A stretch of 64,000 nucleotides of DNA from the NCBI RefSeq assembly GCF_026241315.1, contig NZ_JAPHNA010000003.1:1-64000 (forward strand), in the 5' to 3' direction. The notes under the pieces are model-generated. The model made no database searches and was not told the DNA's origin. It saw only the letters and a program-made list of their open reading frames with translations. How positions within the stretch are numbered: the first letter of the stretch is position 1; every line of letters starts with the position of its first letter. The DNA is from Campylobacter sp. MIT 21-1684. GTDB lineage: Bacteria; Campylobacterota; Campylobacteria; Campylobacterales; Campylobacteraceae. Shown piece after piece: positions 54,179 through 64,000 of the stretch. A program made the translations under genes and the position numbers.

Positions 54179-56086
54179 ATGAGTGGGATTTACAATGAAA
54201 TTTATCAAAAATCTTTAACAACTCCTGAAGATTTTTGGGCACAAGCTGCCACAAAAGTGCATTGGTATAATGAATGGGATAGAGTGCTTGATGATAGCGA
54301 TGGACATTATAAATGGTTCGTTGGTGGATGTATGAACACTTGTTATAACGCGCTCGATTTACATATTCACAATGGAAGAGGAGAACAGTTAGCTTTAATC
54401 TATGACTCTCCTGTAACAGATACAAAGAAAAAATATACCTACAAACAGCTCAGAGATAGGGTTGCCAAAGTCGCTGGAATCTTGTCTAATAAAGGAGTGG
54501 TAAAAGGCGATAGAGTTGTTATTTATATGCCGATGATTCCTGAAGCTGTTATAGCAATGTTAGCTTGTGCAAGGCTTGGGGCAATTCATAGCGTTGTGTT
54601 TGGCGGTTTTGCAGCACACGAACTTGCTACAAGAATAGAAGATGCAAAACCGCGTCTTGTTATCAGTGCAAGTTGTGGCATAGAAGTAAGCAACATTATA
54701 GAATATAAACCTATTTTAGATGAGGCTATTAAAAAATCGAGCCATAAACCAAGTACTTGTCTTATTTGGCAAAGACCGCAATATAAAGCAAATATGCTTC
54801 CTTGGCGTGATGTTGATTGGGAGAGTGAAGAAGAAAAAGCTATACCCGTAGATCCAGTGCCTGTTTTAGCTACTGATCCTCTTTACATTCTTTACACTTC
54901 TGGAACAACAGGCTCACCAAAAGGAGTGATTCGCTCAAATGGAGGTCATTCAGTGGCTATGAAATGGTCTATGGATAATATCTATAATGCAAAAGCCGGT
55001 GATGTTTTTTTTACTGCTTCTGATGTAGGTTGGGTTGTAGGACATTCTTACATAGTGTATGGTCCCTTGATGAATGGTTGTACGACTATTGTTTATGAAG
55101 GTAAACCTGTAAGAACACCAAATCCATCAGCTTTTTGGAGAATTATCAGTGAGTATAAAGTAAATGTACTTTTTTCCGCTCCTACAGCTTTTAGGGCTAT
55201 CAAAAGAGAGGATCCTAAAGCAGAATGGATAAAAAAATTTAATCTTGAAAGTCTAAGAACTATTTTTGTAGCTGGAGAAAGATGTGATAGCGATACACTC
55301 AAATGGATAGAAAGAATCACAAAAAAACCTGTCATAGATAATTGGTGGCAAACTGAAACAGGTTGGGCAATAGCAGCTAATCCTGTAGGACTTGAACTCT
55401 TGCCTATAAAAGCTGGAAGCCCTACAAAAGCAATGCCCGGATTTAATCTTAAAGTATTAGATGAAAATGGAAAAGAGCTTCCTTCTGGAAAAAAAGGAGC
55501 CTTGTGCTTAAAACTTCCTTTACCTCCAGCGTGTTTAATGGGAATTTGGGAAAATGATGAAAGATACCGTAGAGGCTATCTTGATCAATTTCCGGGCTAT
55601 TATTTAACAGGTGATACCGGTTACATTGACAAAGATGGTTATGTGTATGTTTTGGGCAGAATGGATGGAATTATCAATGTTGCAGGACACAGACTCTCAA
55701 CCGGTGAAATAGAGGAAATAATTGCCAAACATCCCGATGTAGCAGAATGTGCTGTCATTGGAGTTAATGACGAGTTAAAAGGCGAACTTCCTATGGGTTT
55801 TATAGTTTTAAAAAGCGGAATAGAAAGAGATCATAGAGGCATTATTGATGGGGTAGTTTCTTTAGTGCGACACGAAATAGGTGCTGTCGCAGCTTTTAAA
55901 ATAGCAACTGTTGTTGAAGCTTTACCAAAAACAAGAAGTGGAAAAATCCTAAGAAAAAACTTACGAGAAATTGCAGATGGACTTCCTTTAAATGTTCCTG
56001 CAACCATTGAAGATATAAAAGTTTTAGAAAATTGTAAAAAAGCTATTAATGCCTTAGGGTATCCAAAACAAGGAGGAAGTCAGTGA
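54179..56086 (+). CDS. prpE: Propionyl-CoA synthetase PrpE
   Basis: 635 residues from the ATG at 54179, with AAGGAAG 5 bases before it; the in-frame start at 54146 lies within the leader. Acyl-adenylate-forming enzyme: A3 motif [15 protein letters not shown]5 [10 protein letters not shown]8 [20 protein letters not shown], and the acetylatable Lys in [27 protein letters not shown] and the neighbouring prpBCD argue for propionate over acetate. First gene of the operon; overlaps prpB by 4 bases. Confidence 0.92.
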   Translation: MSGIYNEIYQKSLTTPEDFWAQAATKVHWYNEWDRVLDDSDGHYKWFVGGCMNTCYNALDLHIHNGRGEQLALIYDSPVTDTKKKYTYKQLRDRVAKVAGILSNKGVVKGDRVVIYMPMIPEAVIAMLACARLGAIHSVVFGGFAAHELATRIEDAKPRLVISASCGIEVSNIIEYKPILDEAIKKSSHKPSTCLIWQRPQYKANMLPWRDVDWESEEEKAIPVDPVPVLATDPLYILYTSGTTGSPKGVIRSNGGHSVAMKWSMDNIYNAKAGDVFFTASDVGWVVGHSYIVYGPLMNGCTTIVYEGKPVRTPNPSAFWRIISEYKVNVLFSAPTAFRAIKREDPKAEWIKKFNLESLRTIFVAGERCDSDTLKWIERITKKPVIDNWWQTETGWAIAANPVGLELLPIKAGSPTKAMPGFNLKVLDENGKELPSGKKGALCLKLPLPPACLMGIWENDERYRRGYLDQFPGYYLTGDTGYIDKDGYVYVLGRMDGIINVAGHRLSTGEIEEIIAKHPDVAECAVIGVNDELKGELPMGFIVLKSGIERDHRGIIDGVVSLVRHEIGAVAAFKIATVVEALPKTRSGKILRKNLREIADGLPLNVPATIEDIKVLENCKKAINALGYPKQGGSQ

Positions 56087-56961
56087 GTGCGGGAAAAAGA
56101 TTTAGACAAATTTTAAAAGAAAATTCTCCTTTGATAATAGTTGGAGCTGTCAATGCCTATTCAGCTCTACAAGCAACAAAATTGGGACATAAAGCCTTGT
56201 ATCTTTCAGGAAGCGGAGTTGCAAGTACAAGTTATGGACTTCCTGATCTTGGTATAGTTGGCTTAGAAGATGTTTGCATTGATGTACGACGCATTAGCTC
56301 ACGAGTTGATACCCCTCTTTTAGTTGATGCAGATACAGGGTTTGGAGGTGCTTTTAACATAGCAAGAACAATTAAAGAGCTTATACGTGCAGGAGCAGCT
56401 GCTGTTCATATAGAGGATCAAGTAGCACAAAAAAGATGCGGACACAGACCCAATAAAGAACTTGTAAGCATAAATGAAATGTGCGACAGAATAAAAGCGG
56501 CTATGGATGCAAAAATTGACAATGATTTTATTGTGATGGCTCGTACCGATGCTCACGCCATAGAAGGACAACAAAAAGCTATTGAAAGGGCTTTAGCTTA
56601 TGTTGAATCAGGGGCTGAAATGATTTTTGCAGAAGCGATACACACTTTAGAAGAATACTCACAATTTACAAAACTTATCAAAGTACCTGTATTGGCAAAT
56701 ATTACAGAATTTGGAAAGACGCCGTACTTTACAACACAAGAATTAAAAGATTCAGGCATTTCAATGGTACTATACCCGCTCTCAGCTAACAGGGCAATGA
56801 ACAAAGCTGCTGCTTTAGTCTATGAAAGCATACTTAAAAAAGGGCATCAAAAAGAAGTGTTAGATCTTATGCAAACAAGAGAAGAGCTTTATGAAATGCT
56901 GGATTATTACAAATTCGAAAATAAACTTGATGAACTTTTTAAAAAAGAGGAAAAAAAATGA
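56083..56961 (+). CDS. prpB: 2-methylisocitrate lyase PrpB
   Basis: 292 residues from a GTG start preceded by AAGGAGGAAG. Isocitrate-lyase/PEP-mutase TIM barrel: [32 protein letters not shown] (metal ligands), the signature [12 protein letters not shown] with the catalytic Cys, and [10 protein letters not shown]. Splits 2-methylisocitrate to pyruvate and succinate. Overlaps prpE and prpC by 4 bases each. Confidence 0.96.
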   Translation: MSAGKRFRQILKENSPLIIVGAVNAYSALQATKLGHKALYLSGSGVASTSYGLPDLGIVGLEDVCIDVRRISSRVDTPLLVDADTGFGGAFNIARTIKELIRAGAAAVHIEDQVAQKRCGHRPNKELVSINEMCDRIKAAMDAKIDNDFIVMARTDAHAIEGQQKAIERALAYVESGAEMIFAEAIHTLEEYSQFTKLIKVPVLANITEFGKTPYFTTQELKDSGISMVLYPLSANRAMNKAAALVYESILKKGHQKEVLDLMQTREELYEMLDYYKFENKLDELFKKEEKK

Positions 56962-58085
56962 GTGAAAATCAAACAAAGAAAAAAACAGGTGGTTTAGCAG
57001 GAGTCGTAGCTGGAGAAAGTGCAATTTGTACTTGTGGATTGGGAAATGGGCTAAATTATTATGGATACAGTATCGAAGATCTAGCACAAAATTGCGAATT
57101 TGAAGAAGTAGCATATTTACTTCAATTTCAAGAACTTCCAAACACGGCAGCCTTACAAGAATACAAGAAAAAAATTCAAGCACAAAGGAATTTAAACGAT
57201 GAACTTAAAGCTGTATTAAGAGCTTTACCAAAACAAGCCCATCCTATGAATGTAATGCAAACAGCCGTAGCAGCTTTAGGAAGTTTAGAACCTGAAAAAG
57301 AAGATTGTACTAATCAAGATGAAAAAATTATTAGACTTTTAGGAATTTTACCTTCTGTGCTTTGCTATTGGCATCACTATACAAATAATAAGAAAGAGAT
57401 TGATTTTTCTTCAAAACAAGAAAGCATAGCAGGCTATTTCTTAGAAAAACTCCTTGAACGACAACCTCAAGAAGATTTCATTAAAGCTATGCAATGTTCA
57501 TTGATTCTATATGCAGAACACGAATTTAATGCTTCAACTTTTACAGCACGAATCTGTGCTTCAACAAAAAGTGATATTTTTAGCTCCATAGCAGCAGCCA
57601 TTGGTGCGTTAAGAGGACCTTTACACGGAGGAGCAAACGAAGCAGCGATGCATTTGATAGAAAGTTTTTCAAGCGTTGAAGATGCTATCAAAGGAGTTAA
57701 TGCTAAGCTTGAAAATAAAGAGCTTTTAATGGGTTTTGGGCATAGAATTTATGGGCTTGGAGGAGATCCTAGAAATGCTTTGATTAAGGTATGGAGTAAG
57801 CGCTTAGGAGAAAATACTTTAATCTTTCGAGTAAGCGAAGCAATAGAAAATTTGATGAAAGAAAAAAGACCATCATTACCACCAAATGCGGATTTTTATA
57901 GTGCTTCAGCCTATCATTTTATGGGAATAAAAACAGATTATTTCACTCCCATTTTTATAATGAGTAGGGTAAGTGGGTGGAGTGCTCACATAAAAGAGCA
58001 AAGAGCAAACAACAAACTCATACGCCCAAACAGTCAATACATAGGGCCAAAGCCTAGAAAATTTGTAAAAATAAATGAAAGATAA
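56958..58085 (+). CDS. prpC: 2-methylcitrate synthase PrpC
   Basis: 375 residues, citrate-synthase fold. [26 protein letters not shown] is the PrpC/short-citrate-synthase start; catalytic region [31 protein letters not shown], and [15 protein letters not shown] with the catalytic Asp. Joins propionyl-CoA and oxaloacetate. A small insertion around 110-145 ([11 protein letters not shown]) is variable. The separate housekeeping citrate synthase gene is not in this window. Confidence 0.95.
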   Translation: MSENQTKKKTGGLAGVVAGESAICTCGLGNGLNYYGYSIEDLAQNCEFEEVAYLLQFQELPNTAALQEYKKKIQAQRNLNDELKAVLRALPKQAHPMNVMQTAVAALGSLEPEKEDCTNQDEKIIRLLGILPSVLCYWHHYTNNKKEIDFSSKQESIAGYFLEKLLERQPQEDFIKAMQCSLILYAEHEFNASTFTARICASTKSDIFSSIAAAIGALRGPLHGGANEAAMHLIESFSSVEDAIKGVNAKLENKELLMGFGHRIYGLGGDPRNALIKVWSKRLGENTLIFRVSEAIENLMKEKRPSLPPNADFYSASAYHFMGIKTDYFTPIFIMSRVSGWSAHIKEQRANNKLIRPNSQYIGPKPRKFVKINER

Positions 58086-58094
58086 GGAGAAAAG

Positions 58095-59546
58095 ATGAGC
58101 GATATGGGGACACTTGATGCGAAAAGACCTGACTTTGATGAACTTTTAACAAAAATAGCAAAATATGTAGATGAATACGAAATTACTAGCGACTTAGCCC
58201 TTGAAACTGCAAGGTATTGTTTAATGGATACCATAGGTTGTGGGCTTTTAGCACTAAAATATCCTGCTTGCACAAAGCTTTTAGGTCCTAGCGTTGCTGG
58301 AGCTGAATTTAGACCTTTGGGAGCTAAAATTCCGGGCACTTCTTATCAACTTGAACCTGTGCGCGGGGCTTTCAATGTTGGTACTATGGTAAGATGGCTT
58401 GATTTTAACGACACTTGGCTTGCAGCTGAATGGGGACATCCTAGTGATAATTTAGGAGCAATTTGGGCTGTGGCTGATTATATGAGTCGCAAAAATATTA
58501 GTGAAGGTAAAGAGCCTTTAAAAGTTAGTTGTGTTTTAAAGGCTATGATAAAAGCTCACGAAATTCAAGGAATTTTAGCTTTAGAAAATTGCTTTAATAA
58601 AGTTGGAATGGATCACGTTTTACTTGTCCGCATAGCTTCAAGTGCACTCGCTGCAAAACTTTTAACCTGCTCTTTTGAAGAAATTAGAAATGCACTCTCT
58701 CACGCTTTTATAGATGGTGGAGCTTTAAGAACTTATCGCCACGCTCCAAATACAGGCTCAAGAAAAAGTTGGGCTGCTGGAGATGCTTCAAGCAGAGGAG
58801 TGGATTTAGCTTTAAAAGCAAAAACAGGAGAAATGGGATACCCTTCCGCTTTAAGTGCTACATTTTGGGGCTATGAAGATGTAAAAATGAAAGGGCAAAA
58901 ACTTACTATACCGCAAGAATTTGGCTCTTATGTAATGGAAAATGTACTCTTTAAAATTTCTTTTCCTGCCGAATTTCACGCCCAAACAGCTGTTGAAGCT
59001 GCTTTAAAACTTCATAATGAAGTAAAAGATCGCTTAGAGACAATAGAAAAAATCATCATAACAACACAAGAATCAGGACATAGGATAATAAACAAAATAG
59101 GCCAGTTAGCAAATCCAGCAGACAGAGATCACTGCATACAATATATGGTGGCTGTGCCTTTGATTTTTGGGCGTTTGGTGGCTGATGATTATGAAGATAA
59201 TGTAGCAAAAGATGAGAGAATAGACAAACTTCGCGAAAAAATGGTTGTAGAAGTTGATGAAAGATATACAAAAGAATATCTCCAAAGCGATAAAAGAAGT
59301 ATAGCAAATGCTGTGCAGATCTTTTATAAAGACGGATCAAAGAGCGAAAAGATCGAAGTAGAATACCCGATAGGACACAAAAGAAGACGAGATGAGGGCA
59401 TTCCTTTACTCATTGAAAAATTTAAAAACAATCTTGCAACAAGATTTGATGTGAAACGGTGTGCTCTCATTGAGGAACTTTGTGCAAATCAAAAAAATTT
59501 AGAAAACACCAATTTTAATGAATTTAGCGATTTATTTGCTCTCTAA
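58095..59546 (+). CDS. prpD: 2-methylcitrate dehydratase PrpD
   Basis: 483 residues of the MmgE/PrpD family: YCLMDTIGCGLLALKYP, LDFNDTWLAAEWGHPSDNLGAIWAVADY, RTYRHAPNTGSRKSWAAGDA, PAEFHAQTAVEAA and DRDHCIQYMVAVPLIFG. Dehydrates 2-methylcitrate to 2-methylaconitate; rehydration would need aconitase, not seen here. GGAG lies before the ATG. The full PrpEBCD set permits growth on propionate through the methylcitrate cycle. Confidence 0.96.
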   Translation: MSDMGTLDAKRPDFDELLTKIAKYVDEYEITSDLALETARYCLMDTIGCGLLALKYPACTKLLGPSVAGAEFRPLGAKIPGTSYQLEPVRGAFNVGTMVRWLDFNDTWLAAEWGHPSDNLGAIWAVADYMSRKNISEGKEPLKVSCVLKAMIKAHEIQGILALENCFNKVGMDHVLLVRIASSALAAKLLTCSFEEIRNALSHAFIDGGALRTYRHAPNTGSRKSWAAGDASSRGVDLALKAKTGEMGYPSALSATFWGYEDVKMKGQKLTIPQEFGSYVMENVLFKISFPAEFHAQTAVEAALKLHNEVKDRLETIEKIIITTQESGHRIINKIGQLANPADRDHCIQYMVAVPLIFGRLVADDYEDNVAKDERIDKLREKMVVEVDERYTKEYLQSDKRSIANAVQIFYKDGSKSEKIEVEYPIGHKRRRDEGIPLLIEKFKNNLATRFDVKRCALIEELCANQKNLENTNFNEFSDLFAL

Positions 59547-59568
59547 ATTGTATGAAAGGAAAGCTATT

Positions 59569-59895
59569 ATGTATGAAAATGCTGACACAATAAACGACAA
59601 GGAACTTGCTTTTAAAGAATTTGAAATTTTTACACGTTTTAAAATGCGCTTCTGTTTGTTTTTAACTGCTGTTATTTTAGGTGCTTATTTTTCTTTTTTA
59701 ATTCTTGTTGGATTCTTTCCTGAATTTTTAAGCATTAGAATTGGAGATTCGGCTATCACGTTAGGGATAGTTTTTGGTGTATGCTCCATTTTGCTTGGAG
59801 TGCTTGGAACTGGAATTTATAGTTTTGTTGTAAATTATTTCTTAGACAGCAAGCAAGAAGAACTTCTTGCAAGAATGACTAAGCAGAATTTATAA
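59569..59895 (+). CDS. DUF485 membrane protein (YjcH-like) paired with ActP
   Basis: 108 residues from the ATG at 59569 (GAAAGGAAAG before it); the open frame to 59518 lies inside prpD. Two membrane helices (about 28-52 and 65-90) with FTRFKMRFCLFLTAV, the DUF485 layout. In E. coli yjcH stands before actP in the acs operon and such proteins aid acetate symport. 23 bases from prpD, 10 from actP. Confidence 0.85.
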   Translation: MYENADTINDKELAFKEFEIFTRFKMRFCLFLTAVILGAYFSFLILVGFFPEFLSIRIGDSAITLGIVFGVCSILLGVLGTGIYSFVVNYFLDSKQEELLARMTKQNL

Positions 59896-59904
59896 GGGTA
59901 AAAA

Positions 59905-61551
59905 ATGAAAACATTTATTTTTTTGATTTTAAATAGCATAGCTTTTGCTGCAGCTTTTGACTCAGAAGGAGAAATTACAAAAAGCTCTTTTAATTTTACT
60001 GCGGTTTTAATGTTTGCACTTTTTGTTGTAGCTACTCTTGTTATCACTTATTATTGCAGTAAAAAAACAAATTCTACCGAAAGTTTTTTTACAGCTGGCG
60101 GTGGAATTTCAGGATTTCACAATGGTTTAGCTATTAGCGGAGATTATATGAGTGCAGCAGCGTTTTTAGGATTAACAGCTCTCATTTTTTCTTATGGTTT
60201 TGATGCACTTATTTATCCTGTTGGCTGGACTATTGCTTGGCCTGTAATTTTATTTTTAATCGCAGAAAGATTTAGAAATTTAGGAAAATTTACTTTTGCA
60301 GATGTTATTGCTTTGCGTTTGGCTGAAAAACCTATACGAATTGTTGCGGCTTTAAGTACCTTGTGCATAGTAATTTTGTATTTGATTGCTCAAATGGTCG
60401 GTGCTGGACAACTCATACAAACCTTATTTGGTTTGCCCTATTCTCTTGCTGTTATCTTAGTGGGACTTTTAATGATGGCTTATGTGATCTTTGGAGGAAT
60501 GCACGCTACTACTTGGGTACAAATCATCAAAGCCTCGCTCTTACTCGGAGGCACAAGTTTTATGGCACTGCTTATACTATACATTTCAAATTTTGATTTA
60601 AAATATTATTTTGATTTAGCTATTGCAAACCATCCAAAAGGTGAAGCCATAATGAAAGCTGGGGTATTTTTTAAAGATCCTATTGCGACTTTATCCTTAG
60701 GACTTGCAGTTACTTTTGGAACAGCTGGTTTGCCTCATATTCTTATGAGATTTTTCACGGTATCAAATGCAAAAGAGGCAAGAAAGTCAGCTTTTTGGGC
60801 TACCTGTTTTATAGCATATTTTTTCTTGTTGATGTTTATTTTAGGTTTTGGGGCTATAGCCTTTGTTCTAGGTGATGCACGTTATATCGATTCTAGTGGT
60901 AATTTTAATGGCGCTTCAAATATGGTCGTCATTATCTTAGCCCAAATTCTAGGTGGTAACATTTTACTTGGCTTCATCTCTGCTGTTGCTTTTGCAACAA
61001 TTTTAGCTGTAGTTTCTGGACTTTGCATTAGTGGAGCTGGGGCAATAGCACACGATTTATACACTCAAACTTTTAAAAACGGAAAAGCCGAAAGCAAAAG
61101 TCAAATGAAAGTAAGCAAGATAGCAACAATTATTTTAGGAATACTCTCCATACTTTTAGGCTTTGTTTTTGAAAATCAAAATGTAGCTTTTATGGTAGGT
61201 CTTATTTTCGGTATAGCAGGGAGTGTGAATTTTCCTATTATTTTACTCTGTATTTACTGGAAAGGTTTGACCACAAGAGGAGTGTTTTTAGGTGGCTTAT
61301 TAGGACTTGTAGCTGTTGTTTGTTTTGTTATCTTAAGCCCTTCTATGTGGGTGAAAACCTTTGGTTTTGAAAAAGCTCTTTTTCCTTATGATCACCCTGC
61401 CATCTTTTCAATCCCTCTTACTTTCTTTTTATTATGGTTCTTTTCAATCACGGATAAAAGTGAAAGAAGTTTTATTGACAGAAAGAATTTTAAAGACTTT
61501 GATTTTAGAGCAAAAACAGGTATAGGAGCAAACAACGCCTTAACACACTAA
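59905..61551 (+). CDS. actP: Cation/acetate (monocarboxylate) symporter ActP
   Basis: 548 residues, SSS family with a signal-like first helix (MKTFIFLILNSIAFAAA) and about 13 further helices. GGGISGFHNGLAISGDYMSAAAFLG is the ActP signature; Na+-site region includes TFGTAGLPHILMRFFTVSNAKEAR and VSGLCISGAGAIAHDLY. E. coli ActP moves acetate and glycolate; here, after the prp genes, propionate is the expected cargo. It ends in the stem-loop at 61545. Confidence 0.93.
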   Translation: MKTFIFLILNSIAFAAAFDSEGEITKSSFNFTAVLMFALFVVATLVITYYCSKKTNSTESFFTAGGGISGFHNGLAISGDYMSAAAFLGLTALIFSYGFDALIYPVGWTIAWPVILFLIAERFRNLGKFTFADVIALRLAEKPIRIVAALSTLCIVILYLIAQMVGAGQLIQTLFGLPYSLAVILVGLLMMAYVIFGGMHATTWVQIIKASLLLGGTSFMALLILYISNFDLKYYFDLAIANHPKGEAIMKAGVFFKDPIATLSLGLAVTFGTAGLPHILMRFFTVSNAKEARKSAFWATCFIAYFFLLMFILGFGAIAFVLGDARYIDSSGNFNGASNMVVIILAQILGGNILLGFISAVAFATILAVVSGLCISGAGAIAHDLYTQTFKNGKAESKSQMKVSKIATIILGILSILLGFVFENQNVAFMVGLIFGIAGSVNFPIILLCIYWKGLTTRGVFLGGLLGLVAVVCFVILSPSMWVKTFGFEKALFPYDHPAIFSIPLTFFLLWFFSITDKSERSFIDRKNFKDFDFRAKTGIGANNALTH

Positions 61552-61574
61552 GTCTTTTAAGACTTAGTGTTTTG
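61545..61574 (+). terminator. Terminator of the prp-actP operon
   Basis: A 12-bp perfect inverted repeat (ACACTAAGTCTT, loop TT, and its complement) includes the actP stop codon (TAA at 61549) and is followed by TTTGG. The stem is strong for this genome, although the T tract is short. Confidence 0.7.
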
Positions 61575-61618
61575 GTTGATTTGAAAGTGAATTTCGTGGA
61601 AAAAAATTGCCATTATAA

Positions 61619-62098
61619 TTAAAAATACCGCCGATAATTTGCAAGATACTTATATGTTGAGCAAGAAACACAAAGGTAAAAAAGATGTTTTACAACAAAT
61701 TCTTTTTTGCTTTTAGCATTATAAAACCCTGTTTCTAAATAATACTCATAATCTGGATTCTGTCCTTTAACACCTAAAAAATTGTGATGTTTTATAGTAT
61801 AAGAATTCTGTATTTCGTAAAAGTTTGAAAAATCAAATACCCGCAAAATTTTCCTAAAAAATCATTCAACTTTCTACATAAAACCCTATGAGCTACTTCG
61901 TGTAAAAGAAGTAACTAAGGCTCTTTGTCGTGAAGCTATGAAAAAATTGCAAAAAGATGAAAAAAGATATTTTTCAAACACAAAGAGAGTACAATAATCA
62001 TAAAAATTTGCATAAAATCCAAAAAACAGCCGTAATTGCGTGATAATTGTCAAGTTTTTAAAATTTTTAAATCCTGTATGATTTTTTTCAAAAAACAT
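61619..62098 (-). pseudogene. Decayed DES-type fatty-acid/sphingolipid desaturase-like gene
   Basis: Minus-strand remnant. One frame reads FFHLFAIFS, stop, LHDKEP, stop, then LLLLHEVAHRVLCRKLNDFLGK, giving a HExxH histidine box. A shift near 61845 moves to a frame with IKHHNFLGVKGQNPDYEYYLETGFYNAKSKKEF, resembling the HHxxLG..G.dPD..xxxE.xxF block of DES/FA_desaturase enzymes. The remaining C-terminal histidine box is not visible. At least two stops and one frameshift are present, so it is inactive. Pieces to 62098 are in other frames and weak. Confidence 0.6.
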
Positions 62099-62207
62099 TT
62101 CACTTCCTTCAAGGCAAACATTGCTCCGTTATATACAACTTTTATTTAAAGTTCTCTTTTAATATTCTAATTTTTGAGTTTTCAAGTTTTAAAAAACTAA
62201 GCTTTGT

Positions 62208-62213
62208 TATAAT
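62208..62213 (+). promoter_or_regulatory. -10 element upstream of carB
   Basis: TATAAT preceded by GCTTTGT, 27 bases before the carB ATG, close spacing that leaves a short leader. No attenuator-like stem was seen. Confidence 0.6.
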
Positions 62214-62239
62214 TACATAAACTTAGCTTAGGAATATTT

Positions 62240-64000
62240 ATGCCAAAAAGAACAGATATACATACAATTTTACTTCTAGGAAGCGGTCCTATTGTCATAG
62301 GACAAGCTTGTGAATTTGATTATTCAGGTACTCAAGCGGTCAAAACCTTAAAAGAACTCGGCTACCGTGTCGTACTTGTTAATTCAAATCCAGCTACTAT
62401 TATGACAGATCCCGAATTTGCAGACGCCACATACATAGAACCTATCACAAAAGAAAGCGTTTTAGCCATTATTAAAAAAGAACAAGTTGATGCTATTTTA
62501 CCAACTATGGGCGGTCAAGTGGCACTAAATGTAGCTATGGAAGTTTATGAAAGTGGGCTTTTACAGGGGGTAGAATTTCTTGGTGCCAAACCAGAAGCCA
62601 TTAAAAAAGGTGAAGACAGACAGCTTTTTAAAGAAAGTATGAAAAAGATAGGAATGGATTTACCAAAATCAATGTATGCCTATACTTATGATGAAGCTTT
62701 GCAAGCAACTTCTAAAATAGGTTTTCCTTTGATGATACGCGCCTCTTATACTTTAGGCGGGGCTGGAAGTGGCGTTGCTTATAATATGGATGAATTTAAA
62801 GAACTTGCAAACACAGCCTTAACTCTTAGCCCGATACACGAAATTTTGATTGAAGAAAGTCTGCTTGGCTGGAAAGAATATGAAATGGAGGTTATTAGAG
62901 ATAACAAAGACAATTGTATCATTGTTTGTTCTATTGAAAATATTGATCCTATGGGAATTCATACAGGAGATAGCATTACAATAGCTCCTGCCCTAACACT
63001 TACAGACAAAGAATATCAAGTAATGAGAAATGCCTCGTTTGCAATTTTAAGAGAAATTGGCGTGGATACAGGTGGTTCAAATGTACAATTTGCTGTAAAT
63101 CCGAAAAACGGAAGAATGATAGTGATTGAAATGAATCCTCGTGTTTCACGTTCAAGTGCGCTTGCAAGTAAAGCAACCGGGTATCCTATTGCGAAAGTTG
63201 CCACTTTACTTGCTGTTGGATTTCGTCTTGATGAAATTACTAATGACATTACCGGAACTCCTGCTTCTTTTGAGCCGGTAGTTGATTATATTGTTACAAA
63301 AATTCCTCGATGGACCTTTGAAAAATTTCCGGGTGCTGACTCCTCACTTACAACAGCAATGAAAAGTGTGGGTGAAGTGATGGCAATAGGACGCACATTT
63401 AAAGAAAGTTTGCAAAAAGCCCTTTGTTCTTTAGAGAGAAATTACAGTGGTTTTAACACACTTAGCTTCAAAGATACTAATGAACTCATTTTTCATATAC
63501 GAAATGCAAATGAAAAAAGACTATTGTATATAGCACAGGCTTTTAGAGAAGGTTTTAAAGTAGATGAATTGTATGAACTTTGCAAAATTGACACTTGGTT
63601 TTTACATCAAATTAAAGAACTTATAATGTTTGAAGACAAAATCGGTATGGACATTTTAAATGATAAAATTTTGCTAAGAAAAGCAAAAACAATGGGGTAT
63701 TCGGATAAAATGATAGCCTATTTAGTCAATAAAAAAGATAATTTAGAACTCTCGCAAAATGACATTTACTATGCAAGATTGAAACACAATATCATAGCAG
63801 AATTTAGTGAGGTTGATACTTGTGCTGGAGAATTTAAAGCACTTACGCCTTATTTGTACTCAAGTATTAATACTTCTGAACTCACTCAAAGCAAAACAGA
63901 ACCGAAAAAGAAAAAAGAAAAAAAAGTAATGATTATAGGTGGTGGACCTAATCGTATAGGACAAGGTATAGAATTTGATTATGCTTGTGTACATGCTTGT
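62240..64000 (+). CDS. carB: Carbamoyl-phosphate synthase large chain, 3' end beyond window
   Basis: About 587 codons visible; the frame is open to the last base. First ATP-grasp half: [94 protein letters not shown]. After a variable helical stretch, the second half begins [21 protein letters not shown]. Makes carbamoyl phosphate for arginine and pyrimidines. The ATG has AGGAATATTT upstream. Confidence 0.97.
   Translation, partial: MPKRTDIHTILLLGSGPIVIGQACEFDYSGTQAVKTLKELGYRVVLVNSNPATIMTDPEFADATYIEPITKESVLAIIKKEQVDAILPTMGGQVALNVAMEVYESGLLQGVEFLGAKPEAIKKGEDRQLFKESMKKIGMDLPKSMYAYTYDEALQATSKIGFPLMIRASYTLGGAGSGVAYNMDEFKELANTALTLSPIHEILIEESLLGWKEYEMEVIRDNKDNCIIVCSIENIDPMGIHTGDSITIAPALTLTDKEYQVMRNASFAILREIGVDTGGSNVQFAVNPKNGRMIVIEMNPRVSRSSALASKATGYPIAKVATLLAVGFRLDEITNDITGTPASFEPVVDYIVTKIPRWTFEKFPGADSSLTTAMKSVGEVMAIGRTFKESLQKALCSLERNYSGFNTLSFKDTNELIFHIRNANEKRLLYIAQAFREGFKVDELYELCKIDTWFLHQIKELIMFEDKIGMDILNDKILLRKAKTMGYSDKMIAYLVNKKDNLELSQNDIYYARLKHNIIAEFSEVDTCAGEFKALTPYLYSSINTSELTQSKTEPKKKKEKKVMIIGGGPNRIGQGIEFDYACVHAC

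Larger units (their letters stand above)
61575..62239. other. Gap between actP and carB holding no intact gene
   Basis: 665 bases with no intact reading frame. The minus strand holds the decayed desaturase-like gene; the final 140 bases contain the carB promoter. Two open frames of 75 and 70 codons are pieces of the remnant, not genes. Confidence 0.7.

Noticed and set aside
61619-61846. 75-codon frame as an intact small gene
   Set aside because: Its content continues a HExxH-containing segment in another frame upstream, which fits a broken larger gene better than a new small one.
1-64000. CRISPR arrays, insertion sequences, prophage genes and rRNA genes
   Set aside because: Looked for repeated spacers, transposase or integrase motifs and rRNA sequence; none was seen.

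Overview
The window is AT-rich, gene-dense chromosomal DNA from a Campylobacter of the thermotolerant C. jejuni/coli/lari/upsaliensis type. The evidence is the flagellar run flhF-flhG-fliA-fliM-fliY, the P19/FTR1 iron-uptake operon, a PEB3-like surface protein whose N-glycosylation sequon sits at Asn90, the cheV-cheA-cheW set with a receiver fused to CheA, recA-eno followed by an AMIN-domain protein, and two futalosine-pathway menaquinone genes. The species cannot be fixed from the sequence alone. No insertion sequence, prophage, CRISPR array, rRNA operon or phase-variable poly-G tract was seen.

Layout. 1-3.1 kb: 3' part of rarA, ribD with a small membrane-protein gene, then four tRNAs (Ser, Cys, Leu, Gly). 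3.1-6.7 kb: exbB-exbD and a SIMPL-like exported protein, a PepSY-like periplasmic protein, and an aminodeoxyfutalosine deaminase-type amidohydrolase. 6.7-16.6 kb: one long co-directional run aroQ-folK-flhF-flhG-(membrane protein)-fliA-fliM-fliY-LOG-mnmA-mccB-mccA, with most junctions touching or overlapping. 16.6-25.3 kb: iron-uptake operon on the minus strand (FTR1, P19, DUF2318/YHS membrane protein, two FtsX-like permeases, ATPase, two TlpA-like thioredoxins) behind a Fur-box-like sequence, plus a DUF411 protein. 25.3-25.8 kb: five tRNAs (Leu, Arg, Arg, His, Pro) behind a clear sigma70 promoter. 25.9-31.2 kb: AMIN protein, FtsB-like protein, eno, recA, then mqnD, fliQ, murB. 31.3-37.1 kb: an EF-hand-like protein with a small secreted partner, tcdA, surE, peb3, gltS, an NAD(P)-binding protein. 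37.3-46.2 kb: lpxB-greA-lpxH-cheV-cheA-cheW-serB-tal and a YeiH-type transporter. 46.3-53 kb: a YrdC-like protein, bcp, queH, fabZ, lpxA, clpX, mreB, mreC. 53-61.6 kb: an HTH regulator divergent from prpE-prpB-prpC-prpD-(DUF485)-actP. 61.6-64 kb: a decayed desaturase-like gene and the 5' part of carB.

The best accessory candidates are these. (1) The complete 2-methylcitrate (propionate) operon joined to an acetate/monocarboxylate symporter module, with a divergent regulator that is not of the usual PrpR type and has TTACA-N3-TGTAA inverted repeats at both ends of its gene. (2) A two-gene unit encoding a tiny secreted Arg/Tyr-rich protein and a 358-residue protein with two textbook EF-hand calcium loops. 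(3) A frameshifted remnant resembling DES-type fatty-acid/sphingolipid desaturases beside carB. (4) A mccB-mccA reverse-transsulfuration pair at the end of the flagellar gene run.
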